Shown: positions 32,241 to 41,153 of the stretch, piece by piece
Layout: each line of letters begins with the position of its first letter
How positions within the stretch are numbered: position 1 is the first letter of the stretch
Notes under the pieces: model-generated
Told to the model about the DNA's origin: nothing
What the model saw: the letters and a program-made list of their open reading frames with translations, nothing else
Databases searched by the model: none
Assembly (NCBI RefSeq): GCF_901875635.1
Contig: NZ_CABFMN010000108.1
Location: 1 to 48,055, forward strand
Reading direction: 5' to 3'
Source: Xylophilus ampelinus
GTDB lineage: Bacteria; Pseudomonadota; Gammaproteobacteria; Burkholderiales; Burkholderiaceae_C
DNA length: 48,055 nt
Made by a program: the position numbers and the translations under genes

Positions 32241-33434
32241 TCAGGCCTCCCGCTGGAAGCCCATCAGCTTCCGGTAGTGCTCCCATTTCGGCAACTGCCC
32301 GGTCTCGTCGTTCTGCTTGACGTCGAACGAGGGTTGGTCGCCGCCCGTCACGCCCTTCTGGAACTCGGCCTGGCCCGGCGTGTAGCTGCCGATGTGGATG
32401 CGCTGGAAGATGGCCGCGTCTTCCATCGTCACCATGCCGCAGGGGCCGAGCAGGTTGGACGATTGGCGCAGCCGGTGGCGCACCATGTCCTCGCTGTCGT
32501 CGACGTGGGCGAAGTAGGCGTAGTGAACCTCGGTCACGTCGTGGCTGCGCGCGATGGCGAAGCGCAGGTTGATCACGTCGAGGTGCTTGACCACCACGCT
32601 GCACGGGAACAGCTGCACCACGCAGCTGCCCTTCTCCGGGTTCTGGCCCTTGAAGGTGATCAGCGAGGTGTCCTTCAGGAAGCCGCTGTGCTGGATCGGC
32701 TTGAGCTGCGCGACGATGCAGGCGTGGCCGTTCTCGGTCATGTATTGCGCGCCCTGGCCGCCCTGCCAGTTGAGCAGGCGGAATCCCGTGTGCAGCAGCG
32801 GGGCGTGGTAGCCGTCGTTGTCGTTGTAGGCCTTCCAGTTCACCGCGTAGCGCACCTTCTGGTAGCCCAGCAGCTTCAGGCGCCCGTCCCCGCCGAGCAC
32901 CACGCTCAGCGGCTCCATGATCGGCGCGCCGATCCAATCTTCCAGCGGCGGCGTCGCCTTGCCGAGCGTGACGAACACCAGCCCCAGATGCACACCGACG
33001 CGCACTTCCTTCAGGTCGTAGTCCTCCTTCTGGAACTCCGGCGAGAACTCCTTGGAGCCCGGGCAGCCGACGAGGTCGCCCTCCAGCCCGAACAGCCAGC
33101 GGTGGTAGGGGCACTCGAACTCGGTGCGGTTGCCGCAGCTCGCCGTCTCCACCTGCGTGCCGCGGTGGGTGCAGCTGTTGAGGAACACGCGCACCTGGCG
33201 GTCCTTGCCGCGCACGATGAGCAGCGGCATGCGGCCGAGCTCGAAGGTCTTGAAGTCGCCCACCTCTGGAAGTTCGCCCTCGTGCGCGACGACGTGCCAG
33301 CAGTCGCCGTAGAAGATGGTCCTCAATTCCTCTTCGAACAGCGATTCGCTGACGAAGACTTCCTTCGGGACCTGGCTGATGCGCTTGGTCCAGACCAGGG
33401 GCCGCGTCGACGTGGAGGTCGTGGGCATGTTCAT
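32241..33434 (-). CDS. Rieske oxygenase 4, alpha subunit
   Basis: This 397-residue terminal oxygenase has Rieske ligands C88/H90 (CTHRG) and C108/H111 (CPYHRW), and its iron site is D207, H210 and H215 in DNDGYHAPLLH. It is shorter than the BenA type and closer in layout to the AndAc/NagG group. It is encoded at the end of a complete catechol pathway, so it probably converts its substrate to catechol or a simple derivative; the SDR at 36598 could act on any diol. Starts at 33443 (GTG), 33434 and 33428 are all possible, and no clear ribosome site distinguishes them. No dedicated ferredoxin is adjacent. Confidence 0.85.
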   Translation of the reverse strand: MNMPTTSTSTRPLVWTKRISQVPKEVFVSESLFEEELRTIFYGDCWHVVAHEGELPEVGDFKTFELGRMPLLIVRGKDRQVRVFLNSCTHRGTQVETASCGNRTEFECPYHRWLFGLEGDLVGCPGSKEFSPEFQKEDYDLKEVRVGVHLGLVFVTLGKATPPLEDWIGAPIMEPLSVVLGGDGRLKLLGYQKVRYAVNWKAYNDNDGYHAPLLHTGFRLLNWQGGQGAQYMTENGHACIVAQLKPIQHSGFLKDTSLITFKGQNPEKGSCVVQLFPCSVVVKHLDVINLRFAIARSHDVTEVHYAYFAHVDDSEDMVRHRLRQSSNLLGPCGMVTMEDAAIFQRIHIGSYTPGQAEFQKGVTGGDQPSFDVKQNDETGQLPKWEHYRKLMGFQREA

Positions 33435-33521
33435 GGCGACCACTCGTTCTCAGTGACACGGGTCACCGTGTCCGACGGCGAGAAAGACGGATGCACTGGC
33501 GGGCTGCGGGACATCGGCCGA

Positions 33522-33713
33522 TCAGCGACCGAGGTCCTTCGCAGTCTGGCCCGCGATGCCCCAGTTGGTCTTGGGCACGTCGTGGATCCAGACGCGGACG
33601 TTCTCCTTCGGCGCGCCGACGGCCTCCTGGAGCGCCTGGGTGACCTTCTCGATCACGGCGCGCTTCTGGTCTTCGGTGCGGCCCTCGAGCAGGTAGATCT
33701 GAGCGAACGGCAT
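33522..33713 (-). CDS. dmpI: 4-oxalocrotonate tautomerase
   Basis: This 63-residue tautomerase has the proline that becomes the catalytic N-terminal base after Met removal (MPFAQIYLLEGR). It converts 2-hydroxymuconate to 2-oxo-3-hexenedioate in the dehydrogenase branch of the meta pathway. The length matches XylH/DmpI (62-63). AAGGAG stands 6 bases before the ATG at 33713. It lies between the decarboxylase and oxygenase 4. Confidence 0.92.
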   Translation of the reverse strand: MPFAQIYLLEGRTEDQKRAVIEKVTQALQEAVGAPKENVRVWIHDVPKTNWGIAGQTAKDLGR

Positions 33714-33748
33714 GCTGCTCTCCTTTTGCGAGAAGTGACGAATGAGGT

Positions 33749-34537
33749 TCAGCGGAATTGCACGGCCACGCTGCCGAGACCCTGCACGCGAAGGCAGACC
33801 TGGTCGCCCGCTTCGACGGCCACCGCCTCGGTCACGCCGCCCGACAGCACTAGCGCGCCGGCAGGCAGTTCCTGCCCGCGCGCGCCGAGGTGGTTGGCCA
33901 GCATCGCCACCGCCGCGGCGGGGTGGCCCAGCACCGCTGCGCCGGCGCCCATCGCGACCGGCTTGCCGTTCTTCTCGAGCACCACGCCGATCGTGCGCAG
34001 GTCGAGCGCGTCGGGCGCAACGGCCCGGCCACCGACGACGAAACGCGCCGCCGAGGTGTTGTCGGCGATCACGCTCGCCAGATCGAACTTGAAGTCGCGG
34101 TAGCGGCTGTCGATGACCTCGATGCCCGGGAGCACGAAGTCGGTGGCGGCCAGCACCGCACCGATGTGGCAGCCCGGGCCTTTCAGCGCGCGCTTCAGCA
34201 CGAAGCAGATCTCGGGCTCGACCTTGGGATGGATCAGGTCGGCCATCGGCACGTCGCCGCCGTCGGGCACGACGAACTCGTCGACGAGGAAGCCGAAGCA
34301 CGGCTCCGACACGCCCATCTGCTTCATCTTCCCCGGCGACGTGAGCCCGGCCTTCCAGCCCACCACGCGCGTGCCGCGATCGCGCTTGCGCGCCAGAATG
34401 GCGTCCTGCACGGCATAGGCATCCGCCAGCGTCATGCCGGGGTGCGCATCGGTGATCTTGACCGTGTCTCGGGCGCGCAGCTGGCACGACTCGAGCTGTT
34501 CGGCCAGGGCGGCGACGGTGGCGCTGTCGAGCGGCAT
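33749..34537 (-). CDS. dmpH: 4-oxalocrotonate decarboxylase
   Basis: This 262-residue enzyme of the hydratase/decarboxylase family converts 2-oxo-3-hexenedioate to 2-hydroxypenta-2,4-dienoate and CO2 with Mg2+. It is the decarboxylase rather than the hydratase because it has GWKAGLTSPGKMKQMGV, LIHPKVEPEICFVLK and DSRYRDFKFDLASVIADN, typical of DmpH/XylI. Its paralogue at 38455 has the DmpE pattern. DmpH and DmpE normally form a complex that channels the unstable intermediate. Confidence 0.9.
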   Translation of the reverse strand: MPLDSATVAALAEQLESCQLRARDTVKITDAHPGMTLADAYAVQDAILARKRDRGTRVVGWKAGLTSPGKMKQMGVSEPCFGFLVDEFVVPDGGDVPMADLIHPKVEPEICFVLKRALKGPGCHIGAVLAATDFVLPGIEVIDSRYRDFKFDLASVIADNTSAARFVVGGRAVAPDALDLRTIGVVLEKNGKPVAMGAGAAVLGHPAAAVAMLANHLGARGQELPAGALVLSGGVTEAVAVEAGDQVCLRVQGLGSVAVQFR

Positions 34538-34549
34538 GGCGTCGTCTCC

Positions 34550-35593
34550 TCAGGCGGCCTTGGGCTGGGCCAGGCCCTGCGCCTTGGCGAGCGTCAGCGC
34601 GGTGTCCTCGATCATGTCTTCCTGGCCGCCGACCATGCCGCGCCGCCCCATCTCGACGAGGATGTCGCGCGCCGGCACGCCGTACTTCTTCTCCGCGCGC
34701 TTGGCGAACAGCAGGAAGCTGCCGTACACGCCGGCATAGCCGAGCGTGAGCGCATCGCGGTCGATGCGGATCGGGAAGTCCATGATCGGCACGACCAGGT
34801 CCTCGGCCACGTCCTGGATGCCGAACACGTCGACGCCGGTCTCGATGCCCATCAGGTCGCACACCGCCACGAGGACCTCCATCGGCGTGTTGCCGGCACC
34901 GGCACCCAGGCCCGCGGCCGCCGCGTCGATGCGCGAGGCGCCGACCTCGATGGCGGCGATGCTGTTGGCCACGCCCATCGCGAGGTTGTGGTGGCCGTGG
35001 AACCCGAGCTCGGTCTCCGGGGCCAGCACGTCGCGCACAGCCTTCAGCCGGTCCTTCACGCCGTCAGGCAGCAGGTGGCCGGCAGAGTCGGTCACGTAGA
35101 TGCAGTTGGCGCCGTAGCCTTCCATCAGCTTGGCCTGCCTGGCCAGGCCTTCCGGGCTGTTCATGTGCGCCATCATCAGGAAGCCCACCGTGTCCATCTC
35201 GAGCTTGCGCGCGAGCGTGATATGCTGCTCGGACACGTCGGCCTCGGTGCAGTGGGTTGCCACGCGGATCGTGTGCACGCCCAGGTCGCGCGCCATGCGC
35301 AGGTGGTCCACCGTGCCGATGCCGGGCAGCAGCAGTGCCGACACCTTGGCGCGCCTCATCAGCGGGATCACGGTCGAGAGGTATTCCTCGTCGCTGTGCG
35401 CGGGGAAGCCGTAGTTGACCGAGCTGCCGCCGAGCCCGTCACCGTGCGTGACCTCGATGAGCGGCATGCCGGCGTCGTCCAGGCCCTTGGCGATGGTCTT
35501 CATCTGCTCCAGCGTCATCAGGTGCCGCTTGGGGTGCATGCCGTCGCGCAACGTCATGTCGTGCAGGCGGACTTTCTTGCCTTTGAGGTTCAT
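34550..35593 (-). CDS. dmpG: 4-hydroxy-2-oxovalerate aldolase
   Basis: This 347-residue HMG-CoA-lyase-type aldolase splits 4-hydroxy-2-oxopentanoate into pyruvate and acetaldehyde. The metal and catalytic residues are visible: [10 protein letters not shown] at 11-20, with R16, D17 and H20, and H199 and H201 in [11 protein letters not shown]. The family forms a channelling complex with the acylating acetaldehyde dehydrogenase, whose gene lies 40 bases upstream. Length and motifs match DmpG/BphI. Confidence 0.95.
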   Translation of the reverse strand: MNLKGKKVRLHDMTLRDGMHPKRHLMTLEQMKTIAKGLDDAGMPLIEVTHGDGLGGSSVNYGFPAHSDEEYLSTVIPLMRRAKVSALLLPGIGTVDHLRMARDLGVHTIRVATHCTEADVSEQHITLARKLEMDTVGFLMMAHMNSPEGLARQAKLMEGYGANCIYVTDSAGHLLPDGVKDRLKAVRDVLAPETELGFHGHHNLAMGVANSIAAIEVGASRIDAAAAGLGAGAGNTPMEVLVAVCDLMGIETGVDVFGIQDVAEDLVVPIMDFPIRIDRDALTLGYAGVYGSFLLFAKRAEKKYGVPARDILVEMGRRGMVGGQEDMIEDTALTLAKAQGLAQPKAA

Positions 35594-35633
35594 CGTGGAT
35601 CTCCGGAGGTGGTTGATTCGGGTGGCGCGGGCG

Positions 35634-36578
35634 TCAGTTGCAGCCGGCCAGCACGGCGGCCGGGCGCGCGGCCTCGGTGGGGCGCAGCTTCAGCGTGCCG
35701 GCGAGGATCTCCTCGGCGAACATCTCGGCCGTGCGCGCAGCGGCAGCCGTCATGATGTCCAGGTTGCCCGCGTACTTGGGCAGGTAGTCGCCGAGGCCTT
35801 CTACCTCGAGGAAGACCGACACGCGGTTGCCGTCGAACACCGGGCCGTTGACGAGGCGGTAGCCCGGCACGTAGCGCTGCACCTCCTTGATCATGGCGTG
35901 GATGGACGCGGTGATGCGCGCCTGATCGGGCGCCGCCTCGGTGAGGCAGTGCACCGTGTCGCGCATGATCAGCGGCGGCTCGGCCGGGTTGATGACGATG
36001 ATCGCCTTGCCCTTCTTCGCGCCGCCCACCTTCTCGACGGCACCCGCGGTGGTGCGGGTGAACTCGTCGATGTTCTTGCGCGTGCCCGGGCCGGCCGACT
36101 TGGACGACACGGTGGCGACGATCTCGCCGTAGGCGACCGTCTGCACCTTGCTGACCGCGGCGACCATCGGGATCGTCGCCTGCCCGCCGCAGGTGACCAT
36201 GTTGACGTTCATCTCGCCGCGCCCGACCTGTTCCTTCAGGTTCACCGGCGGAACGCAGAACGGGCCGATCGCCGCCGGCGTGAGGTCGATCATCATCGCG
36301 CCGCAGGCGTTGACCTTGCGCGAATTCTCGGCATGCACGTAGGCGCTGGTGGCGTCGAAGACGATCTGCACGCCGTCGGCCTGGATGTGCGGCACGAGGC
36401 CGTCGACGCCGTCGGACGTGGTCTTCAGGCCCATCTCGCGCGCCTTCTTCAGGCCGTCGGAGCTGGGGTCGATACCCACCATCCACACCGGCTCAAGCAC
36501 GGGGCTGCGCTGCAGCTTGGCCAGTAGGTCGGTGCCGATGTTGCCGGGTCCGATGAGGGCGCATTTGATCTTGGGCAT
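35634..36578 (-). CDS. dmpF: Acetaldehyde dehydrogenase (acylating)
   Basis: This 314-residue enzyme turns acetaldehyde, NAD+ and CoA into acetyl-CoA. The Rossmann motif GPGNIGTD is at 10-17 and the nucleophilic cysteine is C130 in [24 protein letters not shown] contacts follow as [16 protein letters not shown]. Length equals DmpF (about 312). It is paired with DmpG. ATG 36578 was chosen; the frame stays open further upstream, but the Rossmann strand begins here. Confidence 0.95.
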   Translation of the reverse strand: MPKIKCALIGPGNIGTDLLAKLQRSPVLEPVWMVGIDPSSDGLKKAREMGLKTTSDGVDGLVPHIQADGVQIVFDATSAYVHAENSRKVNACGAMMIDLTPAAIGPFCVPPVNLKEQVGRGEMNVNMVTCGGQATIPMVAAVSKVQTVAYGEIVATVSSKSAGPGTRKNIDEFTRTTAGAVEKVGGAKKGKAIIVINPAEPPLIMRDTVHCLTEAAPDQARITASIHAMIKEVQRYVPGYRLVNGPVFDGNRVSVFLEVEGLGDYLPKYAGNLDIMTAAAARTAEMFAEEILAGTLKLRPTEAARPAAVLAGCN

Positions 36579-36597
36579 GGATGTTCTCGAAGTGAAG

Positions 36598-37392
36598 TCA
36601 GTAAAGAGTGCGAACAACGCCGCCATCGGTGCGAACTGCCGCGCCGTTCATGGCAGCGGCAAGCGGGCTGCAGATGAATGCGACCGTCGCGGCGACCTCT
36701 GCCGGCTCCACGAAGCGCTGCAGCAGCGAGGTCGGGCGATGGTCACGAAAGAACGTCGATTCCGCCTCGGCCATCGAACAGGCTGCATCGCGGGCCATCC
36801 GCTCCAGGAAGGCCTGCACGCCTTCGGTTCGGGTCGGCCCCGGTAGCACGGCATTGACGGTCACCGCGGTACCGGCGCAGGTCTCGGCCACGGCGCGCGA
36901 CACCGACAGCTGAGCCGACTTCGTCATCGCGTAGTGGGCCATGTCCCCCGGCGGGCAGATGCCGGATTCGCTGGAGACGAACACCACGCGCCCCCAATTG
37001 CGCGCCTTCATGGCCGGCAGAAGGGCCCGCGTGAGACGCACGCCGCTGAGCACGTTGATGTCGAACATCCGTGTCCACTGGGCATCTGTAGTGGACTCGA
37101 ACGCCGCAGCCTCATAGACGCCGCAGTTGTTGACGAGGATGTCGACGTCCCCGGCAGCATCGGCCAGGTGATCACAACCTTCGGCCGTGGCGACATCGTC
37201 CTGGACGGCGTCGACCTCGGCCGACCGAACATCCGCAAACAGGCGTTCAACGGCTCGCGCCAGCCTGAGAGCATCCCGGCCGTTGAGGACCACCTCAGCG
37301 CCCTCGGCCGCGAGTGCTCGCGCGACGGCCCAGCCGATACCGGCTGTGGAGCCGGTGACGAGGGCACGTTTGCCTTTCAGTTGCAGATCCAT
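36598..37392 (-). CDS. Short-chain dehydrogenase in the meta operon
   Basis: This is a 264-residue SDR with cofactor motif TGSTAGIG (13-20), NNCG at about 88-91, and catalytic S140/S141, Y154 and K158 (YAMTK). SDRs are not part of the classical catechol meta pathway, so this one probably acts upstream, for example on a dihydrodiol or an alcohol of the substrate side chain. It lies between the Bug receptor and the acetaldehyde dehydrogenase, 16 and 19 bases away. Confidence 0.85.
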   Translation of the reverse strand: MDLQLKGKRALVTGSTAGIGWAVARALAAEGAEVVLNGRDALRLARAVERLFADVRSAEVDAVQDDVATAEGCDHLADAAGDVDILVNNCGVYEAAAFESTTDAQWTRMFDINVLSGVRLTRALLPAMKARNWGRVVFVSSESGICPPGDMAHYAMTKSAQLSVSRAVAETCAGTAVTVNAVLPGPTRTEGVQAFLERMARDAACSMAEAESTFFRDHRPTSLLQRFVEPAEVAATVAFICSPLAAAMNGAAVRTDGGVVRTLY

Positions 37393-37408
37393 GGCGGTGA
37401 TCGTGCGA

Positions 37409-38419
37409 TCAGTCGAGCGTGATCTTGGCTTCGCGGATCACCTGGGCCCAACGCCGATGCTCGGTGCGCATGTACTCCGCAAACTGCTCAGGCGAAGAGA
37501 GCAAGGGCTCGGCACCGATCTGGGCCAGACCCTCGACGACGTCGGTCGACCTCAGGCCTTCAGTCACCGCCTTGTTCAACGTTGCCGTGACTTCGCCCGG
37601 AAGTTTTGCGGGCCCGAGCAAGCCGAACCAGAACGGCAGAGCTAAGCCTGTGTAGCCTTGCTCGGCGACCGTCGGCACCTCGGGCAGCAATGGCGAGCGT
37701 GTGGAAGAAACGACGGCGATGCCCTTGAGCTTGCCGCTGCGGATGTTGGGCGCGGCACTGCTCAAAGAGCTTTCGATGCTGGTCATCAGCTGGCCGCCCA
37801 GCAAGTCCTGCACCAGCGGCGCGGTGCCCTTGTAGGGAACGTGGAGCATCTGCACGCCGGCGGCGGACTGGAGCATCTCGCCGAGCAAGTGATTGGCGGT
37901 CCCCACGCCCGAACTGCCGTAAGTCAACTTGCCCGGGTTTGCGCGGGCATACGCCACCATTCCCTTCAAATCACTGAAGGGAATGCTGGGGTGTGCGACG
38001 ATGGCGGCCTTGGTTAGCGCCACCAAGGTGATGGGCGTGAAGTCGCGCGCATAGTCGTAAGGGAGCTTGGACTGCAGGCTCGGCGCGATCACCAGGGGGC
38101 TCACCGCCGACAGCACCAGCGTGTAGCCGTCGCCAGGCGACTTGGCCGCGGTGTCGGTGCCCACATTGCCACCGGCGCCCGGCTTGTTCTCTACCACCAC
38201 GCTCTGGCCAAGTTTGTCGCTGATGATCTTGGCCACCAAGCGGCCCATGATGTCGGTAGGCCCGCCGGGCGGGAAAGGCACGATCAGCTTGATCGGCTTG
38301 GACGGGTAGACCTCGGCTGCGAGCAGCGGGGAGCCCGTGGTGCCCAGGCACAAAACGGCCAATGCGCAGCGCACAAGGCAAGTGTGGAATGCAGCCAGTA
38401 GAGCCATGAGACGGGGCAT
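37409..38419 (-). CDS. Bug/TTT-family periplasmic substrate-binding receptor
   Basis: This 336-residue Bug receptor begins with a Sec signal peptide of about 35 residues (LVRCALAVLCLGTTGSPLLAA, given here as 21 or fewer in two halves: LVRCALAVLC and LGTTGSPLLAA). The mature domain starts EVYPSKPIKLIVPFPPGGPT. Family segments ENKPGAGGNVGTDTAAKS and HVPYKGTAPLVQDLLGG are intact, unlike those in the decayed copy at 4968. No TctA/TctB membrane partners are present, as is usual for orphan Bug proteins in Burkholderiales. Its position within the meta operon suggests it binds the aromatic acid or a pathway carboxylate. ATG 38419 and 38407 are both possible starts. Confidence 0.88.
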   Translation of the reverse strand: MPRLMALLAAFHTCLVRCALAVLCLGTTGSPLLAAEVYPSKPIKLIVPFPPGGPTDIMGRLVAKIISDKLGQSVVVENKPGAGGNVGTDTAAKSPGDGYTLVLSAVSPLVIAPSLQSKLPYDYARDFTPITLVALTKAAIVAHPSIPFSDLKGMVAYARANPGKLTYGSSGVGTANHLLGEMLQSAAGVQMLHVPYKGTAPLVQDLLGGQLMTSIESSLSSAAPNIRSGKLKGIAVVSSTRSPLLPEVPTVAEQGYTGLALPFWFGLLGPAKLPGEVTATLNKAVTEGLRSTDVVEGLAQIGAEPLLSSPEQFAEYMRTEHRRWAQVIREAKITLD

Positions 38420-38454
38420 GAACCAGTGGAATTGCAGGAGGGTGGTCCGCTCTT

Positions 38455-39237
38455 TCAGACGAACCGCACCGAGCAGCCGCCGATGCCGCCGATGCTCACG
38501 CGCAGGTTGTCGCCGGCCTTCACCGGCACCATCGCTCCGAGCGCGCCAGAGAGCACCACTTCGCCCGCCTTCAGCGGCACGCCCAGCCGTCCAAGCGTGT
38601 TGGCCAGCCAAGCCATCGCGTTCAGTGGCGAGGCCATCGTGGCCGCGCCGGCACCGGTGACGACGACTTCGCCGTTCTTCTCGAGCACCATGCCGCAGGT
38701 CACGAGGTCCAGACCGCGCGGATCAACGACGCGGTCGCCGAGCACGAACACGCCGCAGCTGGCGTTGTCGGCCACGGTGTCCTGGATCTTGATCTTCCAG
38801 TCGCGGATGCGCGAGTCGACGATCTCGAAGCACGCCATCACCCCCTCGGTGGCCGCAAGCACGTCGGCGGCGGTGACGCCGGGGCCCTGCAGGTCTCGCT
38901 TGAGCAGGAAGGCGATCTCGCCCTCCGCCTTCGGCTGGATCAGCGTCTTGGCCTCGATCGCCTGGCCTTCGTTGTAGACCATCGCATCGGTGAGCATGCC
39001 GAAGTCGGGCTGGTGCACGCCGAGCATGTTCATCACCGCCTGGCTGGTGACGCCGATCTTCTTGCCGATGATGCGCTCGCCGGCCGCGAGACGCCGCGCG
39101 TTCAGGCGCTGCTGGATCGCGTAGGCGTCCTCGATCGTGATGTCGGCATGGCGGTTGGTCAGCGGCTCGACCATCCGGCACTCGGCGAGAGCCGCGTGGA
39201 GTTCGTCGCCGAGTTGTTCGATCAGTTGCGGTGTCAT
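38455..39237 (-). CDS. dmpE: 2-oxopent-4-enoate (2-hydroxypenta-2,4-dienoate) hydratase
   Basis: This 260-residue enzyme adds water to 2-hydroxypenta-2,4-dienoate to give 4-hydroxy-2-oxopentanoate. DmpE/XylJ signatures are GKKIGVTSQAVMNMLGV, LIQPKAEGEIAFLL and DSRIRDWKIKIQDTVADN. It is homologous to the decarboxylase at 33749 but clearly the hydratase branch. It lies 5 bases downstream of the semialdehyde dehydrogenase gene. Confidence 0.93.
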   Translation of the reverse strand: MTPQLIEQLGDELHAALAECRMVEPLTNRHADITIEDAYAIQQRLNARRLAAGERIIGKKIGVTSQAVMNMLGVHQPDFGMLTDAMVYNEGQAIEAKTLIQPKAEGEIAFLLKRDLQGPGVTAADVLAATEGVMACFEIVDSRIRDWKIKIQDTVADNASCGVFVLGDRVVDPRGLDLVTCGMVLEKNGEVVVTGAGAATMASPLNAMAWLANTLGRLGVPLKAGEVVLSGALGAMVPVKAGDNLRVSIGGIGGCSVRFV

Positions 39238-39242
39238 GGTGT

Positions 39243-40697
39243 TCAGAGCTTGATGCAGACGTTTTTCAGTTCGGTGTAGAACTCGAGCGAGTGCACCCCG
39301 CCTTCTCGGCCGATGCCCGATTGCTTAGCGCCGCCGAAGGGGGTGCGCAGGTCGCGTAGGAACCAGCTGTTCACCCACACCAGCCCGACGTGCATACGTT
39401 GGGCAAAGCGGTGCGCGCGCGCGAGATCGCGCGTCCAGACCGACGCCGCCAGACCGTAGGCGTTGTCGTTGGCCTTGCCGAGCACCTCGTCTTCGGTGTC
39501 GAAGGGGGCGATGTGGCAGCAAGGGCCGAAGACCTCTTCGCGCACCACGCGCGCCGTCTCGGGCACGCCAGTCCAGATGGTCGGCTCGATCCAGTTGCCG
39601 CCGTCGAGCGCGCCGCCCATCCGCGGCACGCCGCCGCCGGTGACAACCGTGGCACCCTCGGCGCGCGCAAGCTCGTAGTACGAGAGCACCTTGGCTTGAT
39701 GCTCCTTGCTGATCAACGGGCCCATGCCTGTGGCGGCGTCTTCCGGACGGCCCAGCTTCAACCCCTTGGCGCCCTGGCTCAGCGCGGCAACGAAGCGCTC
39801 GAACAGCGGCCGCTCGACGTAGACACGCTCGGTGCCCAGGCACACCTGGCCGCAGTTGGCGAACACCGAGCGCATCGTGCCCTCGATGGCGGCATCGAAG
39901 TCGCAGTCGGCGAACACGATCGCGGCGTTCTTGCCGCCCATCTCCAGGCTCACCGGCCGCGCACCCTTGGCGGCCGCCTTCATGATGACCTCGCCGGTGC
40001 GCGTCTCGCCGGTGAAGGTGATGGCATCGACGCCCGGGTGCGTGGTGACGAACTCGCCGGCCGAGTCGGGCCCAAAGCCGTGGACGACGTTGTACACACC
40101 ACGCGGAATGCCGGCCGCGTTCATCACCTCGCCCAGCAGCGAGGCCGTCTGCGGCGTCTCCTCCGAGGGCTTCACGACGACTGCGTTGCCGCAGGCCAGC
40201 GCCGGGCCGACCTTCCAGGTCATCAGTAGCAGGGGCAGGTTCCAGGGGCAGATCACGCCGACCACGCCCACCGGCGTGCGGTGGCCGTAGTTGATGGCGC
40301 CGCGGCCGTCGGGCGTGGCCATCTCGAAGAACTCGCTCGGCACGTTCTTCACGACGTCGGCGAAGATCTTGAAGTTCGCCGCCCCGCGCGGGATGTCGAT
40401 GTGGCGCGCCAGGCTCATCGGCTTGCCGGTGTCCTCGCATTCGGCGGCGAGGAATTCGTCGAAGCGCTGGGTGATGCCGTCGGCGACCGCGTACAGCCGC
40501 TCGACGCGCTCGGCGACAGTCATGCGCCCCCAGGGTCCGGACAGCGCGGCGCGCGCCGCCGTCACGGCCGCATCCACGTCGGTGCGGCCGGCCTCGCTGA
40601 CCTGTGCGATGAGCTCGCCGGTGAGCGGCGAGCGCTTGTCGAAATGCTTGGTGCCGGCCGAATACTCGCCGTCGATGAAATTTCGAATCTGCTTCAT
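39243..40697 (-). CDS. dmpC: 2-hydroxymuconic semialdehyde dehydrogenase
   Basis: This 484-residue NAD-dependent aldehyde dehydrogenase oxidises the ring-fission product of catechol to 2-hydroxymuconate. The general base is E252 (LEMGGKNAA) and the nucleophile is C286 (NCGQVCLGTER). The N terminus KQIRNFIDGEY and the end SLEFYTELKNVCIKL are typical of DmpC/XylG. Both branches of the meta pathway, dehydrogenase and hydrolase, are encoded, so unsubstituted and methyl- or keto-type products can be handled. Confidence 0.93.
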   Translation of the reverse strand: MKQIRNFIDGEYSAGTKHFDKRSPLTGELIAQVSEAGRTDVDAAVTAARAALSGPWGRMTVAERVERLYAVADGITQRFDEFLAAECEDTGKPMSLARHIDIPRGAANFKIFADVVKNVPSEFFEMATPDGRGAINYGHRTPVGVVGVICPWNLPLLLMTWKVGPALACGNAVVVKPSEETPQTASLLGEVMNAAGIPRGVYNVVHGFGPDSAGEFVTTHPGVDAITFTGETRTGEVIMKAAAKGARPVSLEMGGKNAAIVFADCDFDAAIEGTMRSVFANCGQVCLGTERVYVERPLFERFVAALSQGAKGLKLGRPEDAATGMGPLISKEHQAKVLSYYELARAEGATVVTGGGVPRMGGALDGGNWIEPTIWTGVPETARVVREEVFGPCCHIAPFDTEDEVLGKANDNAYGLAASVWTRDLARAHRFAQRMHVGLVWVNSWFLRDLRTPFGGAKQSGIGREGGVHSLEFYTELKNVCIKL

Positions 40698-40704
40698 GGC
40701 TATC

Positions 40705-41139
40705 TCACAAACCGATGGCGGCCAAGCCAGCGCGCGCGCAATCCTCGTCCTGCTCGGCCGACCCGCCGGACACGCCAATGCCGCCGATCACCAGCCCGTC
40801 CTCGAAGATCGGCAGGCCGCCGCCGAACATCACGACGCCAGGCCGCTCGTTCAGGCCGGCACGCAGCAGTTCGTCGCCGGACACCACGTCCTTCCAACCC
40901 GACGTTGGAAAACCGAAGCCGGCGGCGGTGCCGGCCTTGTCGATGGCGATGCCGATCGAGTGGTTGAAGGAACCGTTCATGCGCAGGAAGGCCGTGAGCC
41001 GGCCGGCACCGTCGGTGACCGCGACGTTCATGCGCAAGCCGAGCGCGGCCGCATGCTCGACCGCGCCCCGCGCCGCCGCGGCGGCGGCGTCGGTGGTGAT
41101 GGCGCGCTGCGGCACGCTGTTCACTCGGGTGCTGTCCAT
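40705..41139 (-). CDS. HbpS/GlcG-like (DUF336) protein
   Basis: This is a 144-residue member of the GlcG/HbpS family: a repeat-like alpha/beta fold with RAAVEHAAALGLRMNVAVTD-type helix and strand, here RGAVEHAAALGLRMNVAVTD, and the glycine-rich ending IGGIGVSGGSAEQDEDCA. Relatives bind heme or act as accessory proteins; some lie in catechol and propanediol operons with no proven enzymatic role. It is located between catechol 2,3-dioxygenase and the semialdehyde dehydrogenase, so an accessory role in ring cleavage is possible. No catalytic motif is seen. Confidence 0.85.
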   Translation of the reverse strand: MDSTRVNSVPQRAITTDAAAAAARGAVEHAAALGLRMNVAVTDGAGRLTAFLRMNGSFNHSIGIAIDKAGTAAGFGFPTSGWKDVVSGDELLRAGLNERPGVVMFGGGLPIFEDGLVIGGIGVSGGSAEQDEDCARAGLAAIGL

Positions 41140-41153
41140 GCTGGCGCTTTCGC

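Noticed and set aside
33890..35755. A 621-codon plus-strand open frame opposite the decarboxylase and aldolase genes
   Set aside because: It is antisense to two confidently identified enzymes. Its product is rich in His, Gln, Arg and Ala with no motif, the usual artefact of GC-rich codon bias.
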